64,000 nt of DNA from Epiperipatus broadwayi (Eukaryota > Onychophora > Udeonychophora > Euonychophora > Peripatidae): contig JAQFVV010006312.1 of assembly GCA_028023455.1 (NCBI GenBank), positions 804,001-868,000 on the forward strand, written 5' to 3'. The notes beneath the pieces are model-generated. The model was not told the origin of the DNA. It made no database searches and saw only the letters and a program-made list of their open reading frames with translations. How positions within the stretch are numbered: position 1 is the stretch's first letter; every line of letters starts with the position of its first letter. This document shows positions 23,605 to 36,769 of this stretch, one piece after another. A program made the translations under genes and the position numbers.

Positions 23605-23639
23605 TTATTTTTGCTAGTATAGTGTTAGACAGTTTTGGT

Positions 23640-23648
23640 TTTATATAT

Positions 23649-23727
<79 letters not shown>
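23640..23727. repeat. (TA)n microsatellite
   Basis: Long TA run just outside the PLE right arm. It accounts for an Ile/Tyr-repeat open frame on the minus strand. PLEs often lie next to such tracts. Confidence 0.95.
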
Positions 23728-23729
<2 letters not shown>

Positions 23730-26700
23730 GAACCATATATTTCAATAATTAATGCATGTGACTGTGTGCCTTTCATTTAGATCTGATTTTGGGATGAATC
23801 AATATCTTTTGTCAAGTTATAATGAGGATTAGGATTTTTGTCTGGCAGCTTCTGTATAGGCAATCTAAATATCCAATCAGTATTGGATGAAAACGGGTAT
23901 CTAGCTATTTTAGCTAGAGAATGGAGCAAATAAAAACATTCAAATCCTAATCATCTCCATTTAGCTATTGGAAACCTGGTTAATGCTTTCTTTTTCATGT
24001 TTTTCAAAAAGTTTGTTATAATGGTTTTTGCCTTGTATGTGTATATTTATATATAGTATGAAATCATTATTTATTCATGAGTATATTAGAATTAACATAT
24101 ATATATATATTCATTCTTTTGATAATAAAAGTGTTGTTGTCAACCTTCTATATTAATAAATGAAGCACGAAATAAAAGACTGATTTATTCTTATTAAATT
24201 TTGATTAAAATACAGTATTTTTAAAATATTTATTTACGATGTTATGAGTTTTAATCTTGAATGTTATATATGTATTAAAAAAAGTTTTTATTTATCTTTT
24301 TTATTTTTATCAATACTTATATTTGTGTCTACTACTGTTATATATATATATGTTGTAGGATAAGACCCAATTATTCCAGAAAAAGAAAAAAGACAAATTT
24401 TGTTTGTGTGTTGGTTTTATTCAGCTATATATTTTGATTAAAAATCACTGATAAAATACAGAAAAGAAATGAAATGGGGTAAAATTCAAGATTACTGCCA
24501 ATTTTAGCTATATATTAGGAATCAACTTCTGATGATGTGTATGTGGACAATCTAACTTAAATACCTCATATAAGTCAAGAAGTTTAATTAATATTTCAAG
24601 TTTTAATTGTACTTAAGGTAGTTTTTTTTTTTAAAAAATGATATTTCTATTTTATTATATGCTAACTTTTTTTAAAAAAAGAAAGTGATAAAAAAAAGAC
24701 AAAAAGAAGGAGAAACTCATTAGCAAAGTTAAAATCAAAGAGACCACTAATGATTGTTTTTGACCACCAAACTAGTTTGAACTCAGATACTAATTAATCA
24801 TAAGTTGGCAATTCCAAGATAAAATATTTCAAACCACCCAAGTGGATAATAGATACTTAGATCACATATTACCATCAGAAGGCTAGTGTCATTAAGAGAC
24901 CAATGACATCAGTAATATAAAATGAATAAATACCAGAGAAAAGTTGAAACAGGGCATCATTATTATTGTTTTTTTGAACTGGTATTGCCAAATCATCTCA
25001 AATATTTTATTGTTGTCAAAATTTAAAAAGAAATACAGTGCTGAAGTCAAGATTTCTTAGTTCCGAAAACTGGAAGTTCTTGGAGTCCAGGAACATCTGA
25101 ATGGGAGACTAGGGAAACACATCCAGGGCTGATCATATAAGAAGTAATGAGTGTCTACAGTGCCTTATCTCTCAATCCATTTTGGGAAAGTAAATATCAT
25201 AGGAAGGAAAAAACATGAAGAAAACTACTCTAATCCAAATTCAGAATTGTCTGTGAATAAGTTTAGACAGCAACTAATTTATATCTATACCCTAAATTTT
25301 CTATCATCTTGACAATCATGTGGAAAATAGTAACCAGGCTAATTTGAAAAAAATTTGCATGAAATAATCAGTATATGCTTTAAAAGACATTTTATGTTCT
25401 TTTGTCTCTGTGATTATTGTCAAGGAACTTCACATATGATATTCAGTGCATCATCTATACATGTACTTGCACATAGTGCATGCTTAAAAGCTAATCAATA
25501 GTACTTTATGAATGCAGAAACTCAAGAGATCTGTAATATACAACCAAATTGTATTAACTATTGACATTTCATTTTTTAACCCTCTCTCTCTCTTCCCTCA
25601 AATATCAAATTAGGTGTTAGCGATTAAGGGTTTTGTTATTCCTAAATATTGTGATTAATCTTACAATTTTTTTATTTTATTATATCTTCAGTTGTTTTAT
25701 CAGTCATATTGTATATATTTATTTGTATACACATATGTTGATGTATCTTGATATAATTTGTTTTAAAACAGATGTTCATTTTTTTTAGATTGAAATATTT
25801 ATGTAAATTTTTTTTTGGGAAAGGTTTAAACCTTAGATGATGTGTGTATGCACATAGATATGTATGGTAGTACTGGGCAGGTCTAAAATAAAATGATAAA
25901 GGGGGATAAGAAATGATAATAGTAACTAGATGAGAGATTTTTTTTTATTAGTATTGATTTAGTAAAGGCAGAAATTAGGCAGAGCTATGAATGAATATAG
26001 ATTAATTATGTAATAGTTATCTTACAATATTATTAACAAGATGTGGTGAGTATATACATTTTTTGATTTTGTTTATTAATTATATGAATGTCACAAGGGA
26101 CCAAATTATTTACCTAGGTGAAATGACATTTAAATACCATAATTAAAGATATGTGATGCTTTCAGTTTTTTGTTTCTTTTATTATTTATTAATTATTAAA
26201 TGTTTAATAATTTTATAATTAATTTTATCTTGATTGCTTTAGGGATGTACTCATTATTTTGTAATGTTGGAATAAAACATGAATCAGATGTTGAAATTAA
26301 ATTGCTTATATGTGTTTTTTTATCAATTACAAAACTCCTTACAAATGTTGCTCATCACTCATCAACTGATAAAAAGACATTATGAACCACAGTAAAAATA
26401 TGAAAAAGGTAATTTTAGTTATGATATGTAAATGTATATGGTATATATGACAATCCCCTAGTGGTTAAATATGTATTTAGGGTCTAGTTCTCTTTTGTGT
26501 TTTTGAAGGTGGATGGGAGTGGTATTATCACCAGAAATCATTTATAGAAAAGGGTATATATATATATACAGAATAACAGTGTATATGATTTTTTTAATGA
26601 GCTAGCTTAGTGGTTGATCTCCCATCATAGGCAAAGTGACTCTAAGACCCAGAAGTTGAACTTATAAGAGTGGGAACTAAGTGATGTTCCAAGGGATAGA

Positions 26701-28250
26701 AACACTTATAATATGAAATGTTCAAATTTATAATAAATTTTTAAAAAAATATTAAATTCAAATTAATTAAGAATATTTCCACCTTTTCAGATATGAAAAT
26801 AATAATAGGTATAATGTTAATGGTGCACTGAGTCTTAAATAAATATGACTAATGTTACAACACACCCTTATAAAGCTTTTTATTTTTATTTACTCAGCAT
26901 TTTCATTTTTTGAACACATTTTATAATAATTTAACAGTATATTTTTTAATCTTTTCTGAATAAACTTATTTTATGTATTGGGATACGTAGAGTATATGAG
27001 GAACCATAATTGCAATACTACTAAATGTTCTTGTCATTAACAACTAGGGTGTGGAATGGCTAGGTTATGTAAAAGAAAAATATTATTCTGGGTTTGAATC
27101 TAAATTTTTTTTTAAATTAATAGATGGTGCAAGGTAATCCCAATTAACACTCCAATATTTAGTGTAAATGGATATTTAATTATTTTTAGTTATAGGAATA
27201 AAATAAGATTTAAAACTTGCTCACATTATCATCTTTCAAGAATTGGTAAACCGAAAAAGTAATGACTCTTTCTTCATTATCCCCGATGAAAGGCTGCTTG
27301 AAAGGCCTTTTTTTCTGTAGTCGGTTATTTAATGACTATTTTACCATAACTGTGCAGGATATAAGTATGTAGATTTTTCTATATTTTTTCAATGGCATGT
27401 AAATTATACATGCATTTAGAATACACAGCAATGTTTATTATATAATGTATAAAAGTAGCTTGAAAATATGCTGAGAAGATTAAAAAAACGTTTCATTTTC
27501 TTTTGGGAGTTAAAAAAAAAATCAGATTTATATTTTTTATACAAACTAAAAATAGAACTAGAAAGTTTTTTTAAAAAAGTTTCTTATCAAAAATTAAAAA
27601 ACAAAAAATGTAAATATTTGAAAAGAGATTTTTTAAAAATAAATTTGTTGGTATAATTTTAAAGGGACTTTATAAAAAATAATTTTTTATTTAGCCTATT
27701 TTAAAATGTATATATATATGTAAAATTAACATCGTATAGGATGTTTTTAGATATTATGATTGATTGGCTTTAAAAAATAATGATAATGAAATTCATGATG
27801 AGTAATAATAATATTAAAAACCTTTAATTGATATTATAACAAAATATGAAAATTTAACTGTAGTATTTCTTTTAATGGGTTGGCGATAATAAATGTATAC
27901 AATCTATGTGTATTTATATTTTACTATTTTATACGTATATTTCTGTTCTAAAAAAGGACATAAAAGTTATGGATTCAACACAAAAATTAAAATTTTACTA
28001 CTACTAATAAAGTTTAAAAAAAATAAAATGGTAACAAATAAACAATGAATTAAAAACGACAGAGCTTTATTTTTCCCGATTCACTTTTTAAAAGACAATT
28101 AAATTATATATTTTTATTTTTAATGCCAATTTTACTATCAAATTTTAAAACATATTTAAAAATGAAACATTTTTTTTTTATAAATAAAACGAAGAATTTC
28201 TTTGTTATTAATATTTCTAAATAATGAATATTTTTTTAAATTGGAAAATT
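23728..28250. other. AT-rich non-coding DNA with minor patches
   Basis: No gene was recognised. The patch at about 25060-25200 is GC-richer without a recognisable frame. About 26595-26665 has TAGCTTAGTGGTTGATC, resembling a tRNA A-box, followed by AGAAGTTGAACTT; this may be a decayed tRNA-derived SINE. About 27040-27110 includes GGGTTTGAATCTA, B-box-like. Both are too weak for separate calls. Confidence 0.4.
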
Positions 28251-28251
28251 T

Positions 28252-28330
28252 AGCGTTAGTGGCCTATTGGTTAGCATAGCTGCCTTGGCCTGGGTTCGCT
28301 TAGCATTTGACATATAAAAAAACAATGTTT
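28252..28330 (+). mobile_element. Degenerate or deleted tRNA-derived SINE
   Basis: AGCGTTAGTGGCCTATTGG, then TGGGTTCGC and GCATTTGACAT with an A run, resembles the SINE family but is about 25-30 bp shorter in the middle. The end (GCATTTGACATATAAAAAAA) resembles SINE copy 1. No TSD was identified. Confidence 0.5.
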
Positions 28331-31300
28331 CTTTGAAGAGGGGAGGGGTTTTTGTGTGCATTTGAAAATAGACATTTAAACTTTTTTTTTAAATATATTT
28401 GTTAAAGAAATTGCATTATTTGATATATATATTTTAAAATTAAAATAAAAAGTAAAAAAAAATATTTGAAACTATATCATTAAAAATTAAGATTTGTGTA
28501 TTTATTAATTTTTATTGGTTGCAATGAATCTTTATTTTAAAAAAAATGATAATAAAATAATTCCTGCAGTGGAGTCACAAACGACTTTATATTTTGTTCC
28601 AGCCAATCTCACATTCAAATGCATATACTATATAATAGCACATTTTGTTGATAAACATTGGTTAGAAAGGAATATATATTGCTTATTAAACTGCAGGCTT
28701 ATAATATTTTTCAACATGCACATATATAGATAATAGATGTTCTTTATTTCTATAGTATTCATATATAAATTAAAATAATAGTATTAACAAAATTATTAAA
28801 GAAATAATACTAATATAGTTATTAATAATAAACAAGGGGACACATTTATATATATTTTACAGATTGTGTGAAAAAAAATTTCTGTAGTATATTTTTATTC
28901 TTTAAAAAAAGTAAATAATGAAATATTTGATTCATTGAAATTCAATACACATTGGATTATATATGAATATATAAATATTTGGTAATTTTAGTACTTTTTT
29001 TCTCTTATAGAAACATAATAGACTAGTCTAATTTTCAAGAGGTTATAACCTCTGTTAAATGTTTTAATGTTTTTAAAATCTGTATTAACTTTAAGTATAT
29101 TTTAAAATTTTTAAAACCTTTAGCTTTACTTTTAAAACATAATTTTTTACATGAAATATTACATATCAAATTCAGAAAGAATAATAAAGAAAGATGAAAA
29201 TATGTGCTTTCAACATAAACCAAAGAAATATTATTAATAAATAAGATTGTTTACTGTATTTTGAGACATAAATATGTCTGCAGGTATAATTTATAATTTA
29301 TTTACAATTTCTTTTTTTAAATTTAATCATATATGGTATTCAGAAATGGAAATTGGCTGCTTAAGATTGTAAAATTTATTAAGACTGCAAATTTTAATGT
29401 TTTTTTTTTTTGTTTATTTACAATTGTTTTTGAGATATCATATAATTGAAGGCATATACTTTGATAAAGTGTAGTTTTTGGTTTCACTGTATTTTATTAT
29501 GGCCTATAAGGAATTGTTAATAAATACTAACTATAATTAAAATCAAAAAATGTTTATTTTTTTTTTTTTGATAATTTATATTAAAATAAAACAAGATGGT
29601 TGACAGAAAAAGAGTATTTACTACTAAAATAAAAAAAAAAATAGATTCATACACATGAATTTTGTTTATCTTATGATGAAAAATGTAATTCAAATTTAAA
29701 AGTTTGACAAATGAATATATAAATTCAAATCAAATGAGAATACTAACAGTGACCAATATTGTCACAAATTTTTTTTATAAAATAATAATTTTAATAATTT
29801 CTCATTATCAGGGAGTGAATAGCAATAGAGATTAAAGATTTTACAATATTTTTTAAAAATGCTAATTTTATAAATTAAAAATATAGTTGCTTTTTGTTTC
29901 CACGCTAAATCAAATTATCTGATATCTTAATATTTTAAAGTCAGAAATATTTTTTTTTTTACTAATTATCTTAAAGTGAAAAAAAAAATATTTTGGAACA
30001 TTTATGTCCACAGCAATCAAAAGTTTTTTTATATGAATAAATTTGTATATACATTATGCTTTAGTCTTGAATTTTTACAATTTTAAAAAATATACTCTAC
30101 TTTTAGTTGATCACTAATGGCATTTCATATACAGTAATGTATTTTTAAATGGCAAGCAATATCACATTTTAACTGTTAATGAAACATACCCTTTTATATT
30201 TAGAAAGGTATTAATATTTGTATTGTAAATGGAAGGAGATATTGTATTTTCAAATTGTTTTTGAACTTATATATTATGAAAGGGTTTTATTTTATAAGTT
30301 TTTTTTCATAAGACAACAAAACTTAATATATTGTTTCACATTTATTCAATTGTTATTGTGCAAAATCATGTTAAATGAAAACATTATGAATAAAAATTTA
30401 TATTTATTATTTTAATTATGCTATTACTGATTGTTAATGTAATTTGATCTTTTAACAGTATGAGTGGTTTGATAGAGTAACCAAAATCTATGTTTTTCCA
30501 AAAAAAAAAAAAAAAAACAACAACTTTCTATTATCAAATGGTAATAAGAAAAAAAAACAGAAATGCAAATATTAAAAAATAAAACTACATGGATATAAAA
30601 CAGATAAAGTTCATATATTTGTTGGAAAAAACAATAAAATGGATAACAGAATATAAAACACCATAGTAGAATGAGAAATATAATATCTTTACCAGAAAGT
30701 CAATGAGATGACAGAAATTCTTTTAACTCCTGAACTTGAATAGAAGTTATTCTATTATTATTAAATTTAAATATTGCATCCTCCATTTATAAAAATGTGT
30801 TTTCAACATATTTTTATAAAGAAAAAAATCTTGTTTACATTTTACTTGAAATCCAAGTAAAACAAAATTTTATTTTATGTAACTATAAAGTTTATATACT
30901 GATAAAGCTTGAAGTATGGAAAGATAATATAATTTAAAAATGAAATAAATCTTTGTTAAACATATTTTCCAGAATAAACATACCTTCCAAAGTGATGTAT
31001 TTTAGGATTATTGGTATAAACTTTGTCAAAACAACTTATGTTTTTTTAGCTCTTTATTGACAAAATTTATGGTTTTAGAGAATTTTTTGCTCTTGGTTAC
31101 TATTGCATATTATAAAATGGTATTTCCTATTCTTACATGCAGTAAAAGAATATAATAATTATTTAATTGTACACATATACCAACTGTTAAAAAACCAATA
31201 TTGTCAAATTATGACTAATAAATTATGAAATGACAAAGATGATTTTTTTACTAGTCCATTTCTTAGCTCCTAAATGTAATCTTAATTACTAAACAATAAT

Positions 31301-31898
31301 CAAATCTTTCTAATAATCATTTTAAGTAAATCTATATAAAAGCATTAAAAACATTACCAAAGTGTCATTTAAATGAATAATAGAACCATGTTCATGAAGA
31401 TACTTTCTAAATTTACATGTGGGAATACTCTATTTGTTATCAATCCATATGATGTTGATTTGAAAACAGATTAAATATATTTGAGTAAGAATACATAAAC
31501 TGATATTCATTAATATGTAATAAGGTATATGTGCATGTATATATGATGTGTGCACGTATGTGTGTGTGTGTGTTTACACATGTTTGTTCTTCATACTAAT
31601 TGCATTATTTTTACGCAATTTATAACCTATGTTAAGAACTAATTTATTGTTGAGTATTTTAACCTAAGATGGATTTACATTATATTATCAAATGTTTTTT
31701 CCATTGAATATAAACTTCTTTTAAAATATCTCTATAAAAGTCAGTTAAAAAATTAAATGATCGAACTGAGTTATTATTTTTTTTTAAACGATAAAACATT
31801 ATATGTATGAACTAGGTAAAGTTTAATACTTATAGAATATTATATAGCAGTGCTATGTTTAAATAATTATAAGATCAAAATTGCATTATGATCATTTT

Positions 31899-31900
<2 letters not shown>
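28331..31900. other. AT-rich non-coding DNA
   Basis: Many poly-A and poly-T runs, including a ~17-A run near 30500. No gene, RNA gene or repeat partner was recognised. Confidence 0.5.
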
Positions 31901-31936
<36 letters not shown>

Positions 31937-31960
31937 TATTATTATTATTATTATTATTAA
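31901..31960. repeat. (AAT)n/(ATT)n palindromic microsatellite
   Basis: About eleven AAT units pass directly into about eight ATT units, forming a self-complementary hairpin from trinucleotide repeats. Confidence 0.95.
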
Positions 31961-32506
31961 AATATATATTTGTTATGACAAATTTATATTTTTTTATGCA
32001 GAAAAGCTTCTGGAATATTATATTTTATTATAAAGACTTTACATGTTAATAAATTTATTGGTGAATATTTTTAAAAGCAATAATTCAAATTATTTTACTC
32101 TAATGTGAATATTATATAGTACTGCTAACATCCATATTCTCATATTGGTTTCCAATAACTTTCACTTACATTTTCAATAATTAAAAACTATTTAATTCAA
32201 TTAGCTCTGAAATATAATAAAAAGCACATTGAAGAAAATAAACAGACCATGCAACATTTTGTTGATATTTACTGATCTACATGCCATGTAGAAAAATAAA
32301 GATAATTCTAAAGAATTATTACTTTTATGATAAATACGTGGATATTTATTTGTTAGCACCAAATTATATGAACCCATGAATATTTCTATTGATTGTATTA
32401 ATATACTGTGAAGTATTATTAATTTTACTGATGAAACACATTATAATGGGATTATATTTTTAAAAATATGAATAATTATATAATAAATTTAGTATAAATA
32501 TATTAA

Positions 32507-32825
32507 GTATAGAGGATTTGAACTCAGATTTTCAGCAACCTTCAACTATCCACACTATCTCATACAACTGAAACACATGACCACACATATGTAGAAAAGA
32601 TTAATAATCACCAATATACATATTTCATGCTAAACCAGCACTCATCACTTGGTCCAGACTATCATCTCTCACATATATATATATATAATCAATGCTCAGT
32701 TTATATTAAGATAGCAAATCTTCATACTTTAATGGACAGGCTTCAATCCACTGCAACCTCCAACTTTTCAGCCATCCATATCATTGAAAATCTGATGATG
32801 AAAACTCAAATCCCATGCTGATGCT
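32507..32825 (+). repeat. Family R copy 2, left arm of a foldback
   Basis: Starts TATAGAGGATTTGAACTC and ends AAATCCCATGCTGATGCT. It is the near-perfect inverted partner of 32991-33305. The two copies differ by few bases, so the inversion or duplication is recent. Confidence 0.85.
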
Positions 32826-32937
32826 AATATTATTGCCATGCCCATGTTGACCTGAAGTCACTCTGACCCCTCATGTATAGGACAGTATCCATTAAATACA
32901 TATAAGAGGGATGGACAGGATACAAGCTTGATATGTA
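32826..32937. other. Foldback spacer
   Basis: Unique sequence between the arms, including GACCTGAAGTCACTCTGACC and AAGAGGGATGGACAGG. It resembles sequence after family R copy 1 (AATCTGACCC near 4720), so it is probably the normal continuation of the family. Confidence 0.5.
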
Positions 32938-32991
32938 AATATTTGAAAACCAGGCACTCTTCACAAACCTGGGAGCTTAATTGTAAGTATA
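32938..32991 (+). repeat. 54-bp inverted repeat S, left
   Basis: Its reverse complement at 33301-33354 is identical over 54 bp by eye. Key part: CCAGGCACTCTTCACAAACC. The pair flanks the minus-strand family R arm. Confidence 0.9.
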
Positions 32992-33305
32992 GCATCAGCA
33001 TGGGATTTGAGTTTTCATCATCATATTTTCAATGATATGGATGGCTGAAAAGTTGGAGGTTGCAGTGGATTGAAGCCTGTCCATTAAAGTATGAAGATTT
33101 GCTATCTTAATATAAACTGAGCATTGATTATATATATGTGTGAGAGATGATAGTCTGAACCAACTGATGAGTGCTGGTTTAGCATGAAATACGTATATTG
33201 GTGATTATTAATCTTTTCTACATGTGTGTGGTCATGTGTTTCAGTTGTATGAGATAGTGTGGATAGTTGAAGGGTGCTGAAAATCTAAGTTCAAATCCTC
33301 TATAC
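32991..33305 (-). repeat. Family R copy 3, right arm of the foldback
   Basis: Inverted partner of 32507-32825, enclosed by the S inverted repeats. This gives two overlapping levels of inversion in 850 bp. On the minus strand, 32627-32821 also corresponds to a chance 64-codon plus frame without domain content. Confidence 0.85.
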
Positions 33306-33354
33306 TTACAATTAAGCTCCCAGGTTTGTGAAGAGTGCCTGGTTTTCAAATATT
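33301..33354 (-). repeat. 54-bp inverted repeat S, right
   Basis: Perfect inverted copy of 32938-32991. It may be the natural end of family R that was duplicated in inverted orientation on the other side. Confidence 0.9.
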
Positions 33355-33359
33355 TATAA

Positions 33360-35325
33360 ATATATTAATAAACCTCCTTTGTCAAACATTTATTAAATAT
33401 CCTAATGCTACATAATTGAGAAAATACATAACATTTCACAGATTTTATGTTAAATAATTGAGGAATATGGGAATTCTGTATTTATCTCTATTGCTGTATA
33501 TCTTCCTCTTTCTAAGATATATATACACTCAACAAACAATTAAAAGTGCTTAATAAATATAAAAAAACATCTTGTGAGAAAAAAATATTACTGTTATACA
33601 AATCAGCAATTCCAAAATGATCTATCATCTATTTGCTTTTAGGCTGCTCAAAGACACATTTACTGTGAAGATAGAGACAATTTATATCATTGTGAGTTAT
33701 TTTTTTCCTTTCATCACAACTTTTTTAATATTATACACATTTTAATAATAATAAAGAAATAGCAAAATATACAAAAGTTATAAATTTTACTGCCATTAAA
33801 GTTATCATTTCATTAAATTGAGATGATATAGTAAATTGTATTAAGAAGATAGTGGAAAATAATAATCTACTACCAATGATGATCAAGGATAATACTCTAT
33901 CGTCAATTTGTTCAATCTGAATTTAGGCAGTGACCTTGTCCTACATATATTTTTAATGTCTTTATTTGTGCATATAATTAATTAAAAAAACAATTAAATC
34001 TAGTTTTCATGAACTTATTATATTGCATGAAATTTGCTCATGAAAGAATTATTTTATTTAGAGTTTAAAATCTTTCTTAATTTCGAAGGCCTCTGCACAT
34101 TCAATAAATTGTATATTATATTTTTTATATTTTTAAAACAAAATTTCAGTATTGTAATTAGTTAGCAACATTAATCACCATTTCTTATGCTTGCTCAAGC
34201 ACTAGATAGGGATTTTATGCATCCATTGATTACTCTGAATGGCACTACTATATGGAGAGTTTTGCCTATTATTTATTTTAATTTTAAGGTAAGCGTATTA
34301 TTAGAAATATTACTATAATATCAGTAATAAATTATAAGTTTAAGTTTTCTTAAATCAAATACTTCAATGTTTTCAATGTGTTATATAGAGAGAAAAAATA
34401 CAAAAAAATAAGAAAATGAAAAACAATAACAATAATTAATTAATGATACCAATATTAAGAACATTTCTCAAAAAACTTTTTAAAAGCACATTATCTCTTT
34501 AGACCGTAAGATTTGTAAAAAAAATCGGTTTTTGATCGAATGATTTTCATAAATTTACAATGTAATAAAAAGAAATATCAAATAACAATGATAATGCTTT
34601 GAGAAGATTAGGGTAGTGAATTTAAGAACAAAAGATTTTTGAGTAGAATAAAAAAAATCGCACTACTATACATATATAAAAATAAATACGTAAAGTTCAA
34701 CAAAGTCTAAGTTCACCCACTATTTTGGAATTTTTTTCAAAAATTTTAAAAGAAATACATTTTTATTTTTCAAAAAAAGCAAATAAATTTTTTTAAGATA
34801 AAATATAAATTAAATTAAATTACATTTACAGAATAAAATCGTAAATAATTTTGTAAATATTATAAAATACAATTTATTAGGGGCATTGCATAGGAGATTA
34901 TTTAGATTTATCTAAAAAGTTAGATAAATATTAAAATTTCAGATTCAAAAAATAAAAACTCTAATAATATATCTAATAAGCAAAATATATTAGAAAAGCA
35001 AAAAAAAAAAACTGTTTTAATGTACAGTCATTTTTTTAAAATTTCATTTTGTTTATTATTTCCATTAAGTGACCCAAAAAAATTCATTATAAAGCTAGTT
35101 ATAACTCAAGCACTTGTTCCCATCAATACAAGAAAAACTAAACTTAAGTTGAATAAAGATATCTTTGTATATATAATTTCTGATAAGTTAATACAATAAA
35201 GTAATTAAAGAACAATTATCAATTTTTTACCAAAGTGTATATATATGTAATAAATTAAGTTTGATGTCAGTATTCTTTCCAAAATATATGTAATATTTAA
35301 ATCACATAAATTATAGTTATTTTTA
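33360..35325. other. AT-rich non-coding DNA
   Basis: Nothing coding was recognised. Around 34230-34275, GGCACTACTATATGGAGAG and TTTTGCCT are the inverted counterpart of the small repeat at 20395-20470. Confidence 0.45.
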
Positions 35326-35439
35326 GAAGTACTTTTGACTATACATCTTGTAATCTTTATCAACTATATTATAACATTGAATAATCAAAATGAGACATCC
35401 TTTTACAATACCCATAGTTTAGTTTAGTTTAGTTGTCCC

Positions 35440-35917
35440 ACAATTCTGTTATTTTAACATTTGATGATTGATGATTCATTAACATTTGATGATTTTTTGA
35501 AATAAACATAGACTCTTTTATTTTATGTTTATTGTGGCAACATTCAATTTGCATAATTTTTATATTTTTATAATAAAATTTAAATCCATATTGACAAGAT
35601 TTATCATGATCAAATATAACAGATGATGAAGGTTTATTTACATCTTTTCCTGATTGTTTCTCTTTTTAAATTCTATTATATAAAAGCATCTGATCTTTTA
35701 TTCTCTTCTCCAATGTATATTTAGATTCACCGATATATTGTAAGCCACATTTACATATCAATTTATATATAATACAATTTTGATTAAAATTTGAATTTTG
35801 AATTTTAGAGTTATTAAGTAATCTATTTGTATTATTTGTTGAGAAAAAAGCAATATGACACAAACCATTATAAATTCTCCTAATAAATTTAACCTGCTCA
35901 TCTGATATAAATGGCAT
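35440..35917 (-). pseudogene. PLE GIY-YIG endonuclease fragment, left arm
   Basis: The open part (35666-35917, 83 codons) contains IIYKLICKCGLQYIGES followed by LEKRIKDQ: the GIY-like strand, the CxC pair, the YIG motif and the catalytic Arg region of a PLE endonuclease. Upstream residues (QVKFIRRIYN) would belong to the RT-endonuclease linker. After LLYNRI the frame is stopped, and the downstream sequence lacks a clean continuation. It would have nicked target DNA; now it is broken. Confidence 0.8.
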
Positions 35918-36075
35918 TGGAATCTATTTTATTTTGATATTATTTTTATTTTTATTATATTATTGATTTCTTTTAAATTTTTTAATAATATTAGTAAGAG
36001 CATTTTTATTACAATCAATTTTCAACAAATCATTAACAAATAAATTTATATTTTTTAAATTCAAATTTTAATTAA

Positions 36076-36425
36076 AATTGTATTATATATAAATTGATAT
36101 GTAAATGTGGCTTACAGTATATTGGTAAATCTAAATGTACATTAGAGAAGAGAATAAAAGATCATATGCTTCTATATAATAGAATTCAAAAAGAGAAACA
36201 ATCATGAAAAGATGTAAATAAGCCTTCATCGCCTATTATATTTTATCATAATAAATTTTGTAAATATGGATTTAAATTTGATTATAAAAGTATAAAAATT
36301 ATGCAAATTGAACATTGCCACAATAAATGTAAAATAAAAGAGGTTATGTTGATTTCAAGAAATCGTCAAATGTTAATGAATTGGCAATCATCAAATGTTA
36401 AAATAGCAGAATTGTGGGAGAACTA
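36076..36425 (+). pseudogene. PLE GIY-YIG endonuclease fragment, right arm
   Basis: Inverted copy of the left-arm endonuclease. It reads through CKCGLQYIGKS and LEKRIKDH before stops interrupt. It starts abruptly at the CIIYK region, so the N-terminal side present in the left arm is absent. Shared decay suggests the stops predate the arm duplication. Confidence 0.75.
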
Positions 36426-36769
36426 AATTAAACTGAACTATGAGTATTGTGAAAGGATGTCTCATTTTGATTATTCAGTATTATATAGTTGATAAAACCT
36501 ACAAGATGTATAGTCACAGATGAATCTACAATAAAGTTATATATTACAGAAAAGTTTTTGAGAGCTTATATTTTTTATAGAATTATACAAAACAAACAAT
36601 ATATGACTATCCTAGAATTATCAGATTACACACACACAAACACATATATAAAAATGTAATTCAATGTAAGTTCATATTAAAATGTAATACATTAACAAAT
36701 GCATAAAGTTTTCATTCCAGAGTACAAATTGTATAAAATAACAATTAATAAAAACAAGATATATATATA

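Larger units (their letters stand above)
21340..23606 (+). mobile_element. Penelope-like element with inverted terminal arms
   Basis: This is the best-preserved mobile element in the window. It has an inverted left arm, an RT frame, a GIY-YIG endonuclease frame, and a right arm that includes the endonuclease sequence and the 3' untranslated end. TA-rich DNA bounds it on both sides. PLEs are known to use an RT related to telomerase and to carry terminal repeats in direct or inverted orientation; this copy shows the inverted form. The RT N-terminal region is shortened where the left arm joins. One frame break separates the two enzymatic regions, so the copy is probably defective. Confidence 0.92.
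35330..36525. mobile_element. PLE-derived inverted arm pair (second lineage)
   Basis: The arm at about 35333-35786 is the inverted copy of about 36076-36520, with shared blocks such as ATCAAAATGAGACATCC at the outer ends. The ~290-bp middle continues the left-arm reading on one side. Both arms contain the start of a GIY-YIG endonuclease followed by a 3' region ending near a Leu- and Asn-rich decayed frame. The sequence is clearly different from the 21.3-kb PLE arms. No RT lies between the arms, so this is an arm-only or heavily truncated structure. Confidence 0.8.

Noticed and set aside
23573-23776. Minus-strand open frame of Tyr-Ile repeats
   Set aside because: It is the translation of a (TA)n microsatellite.
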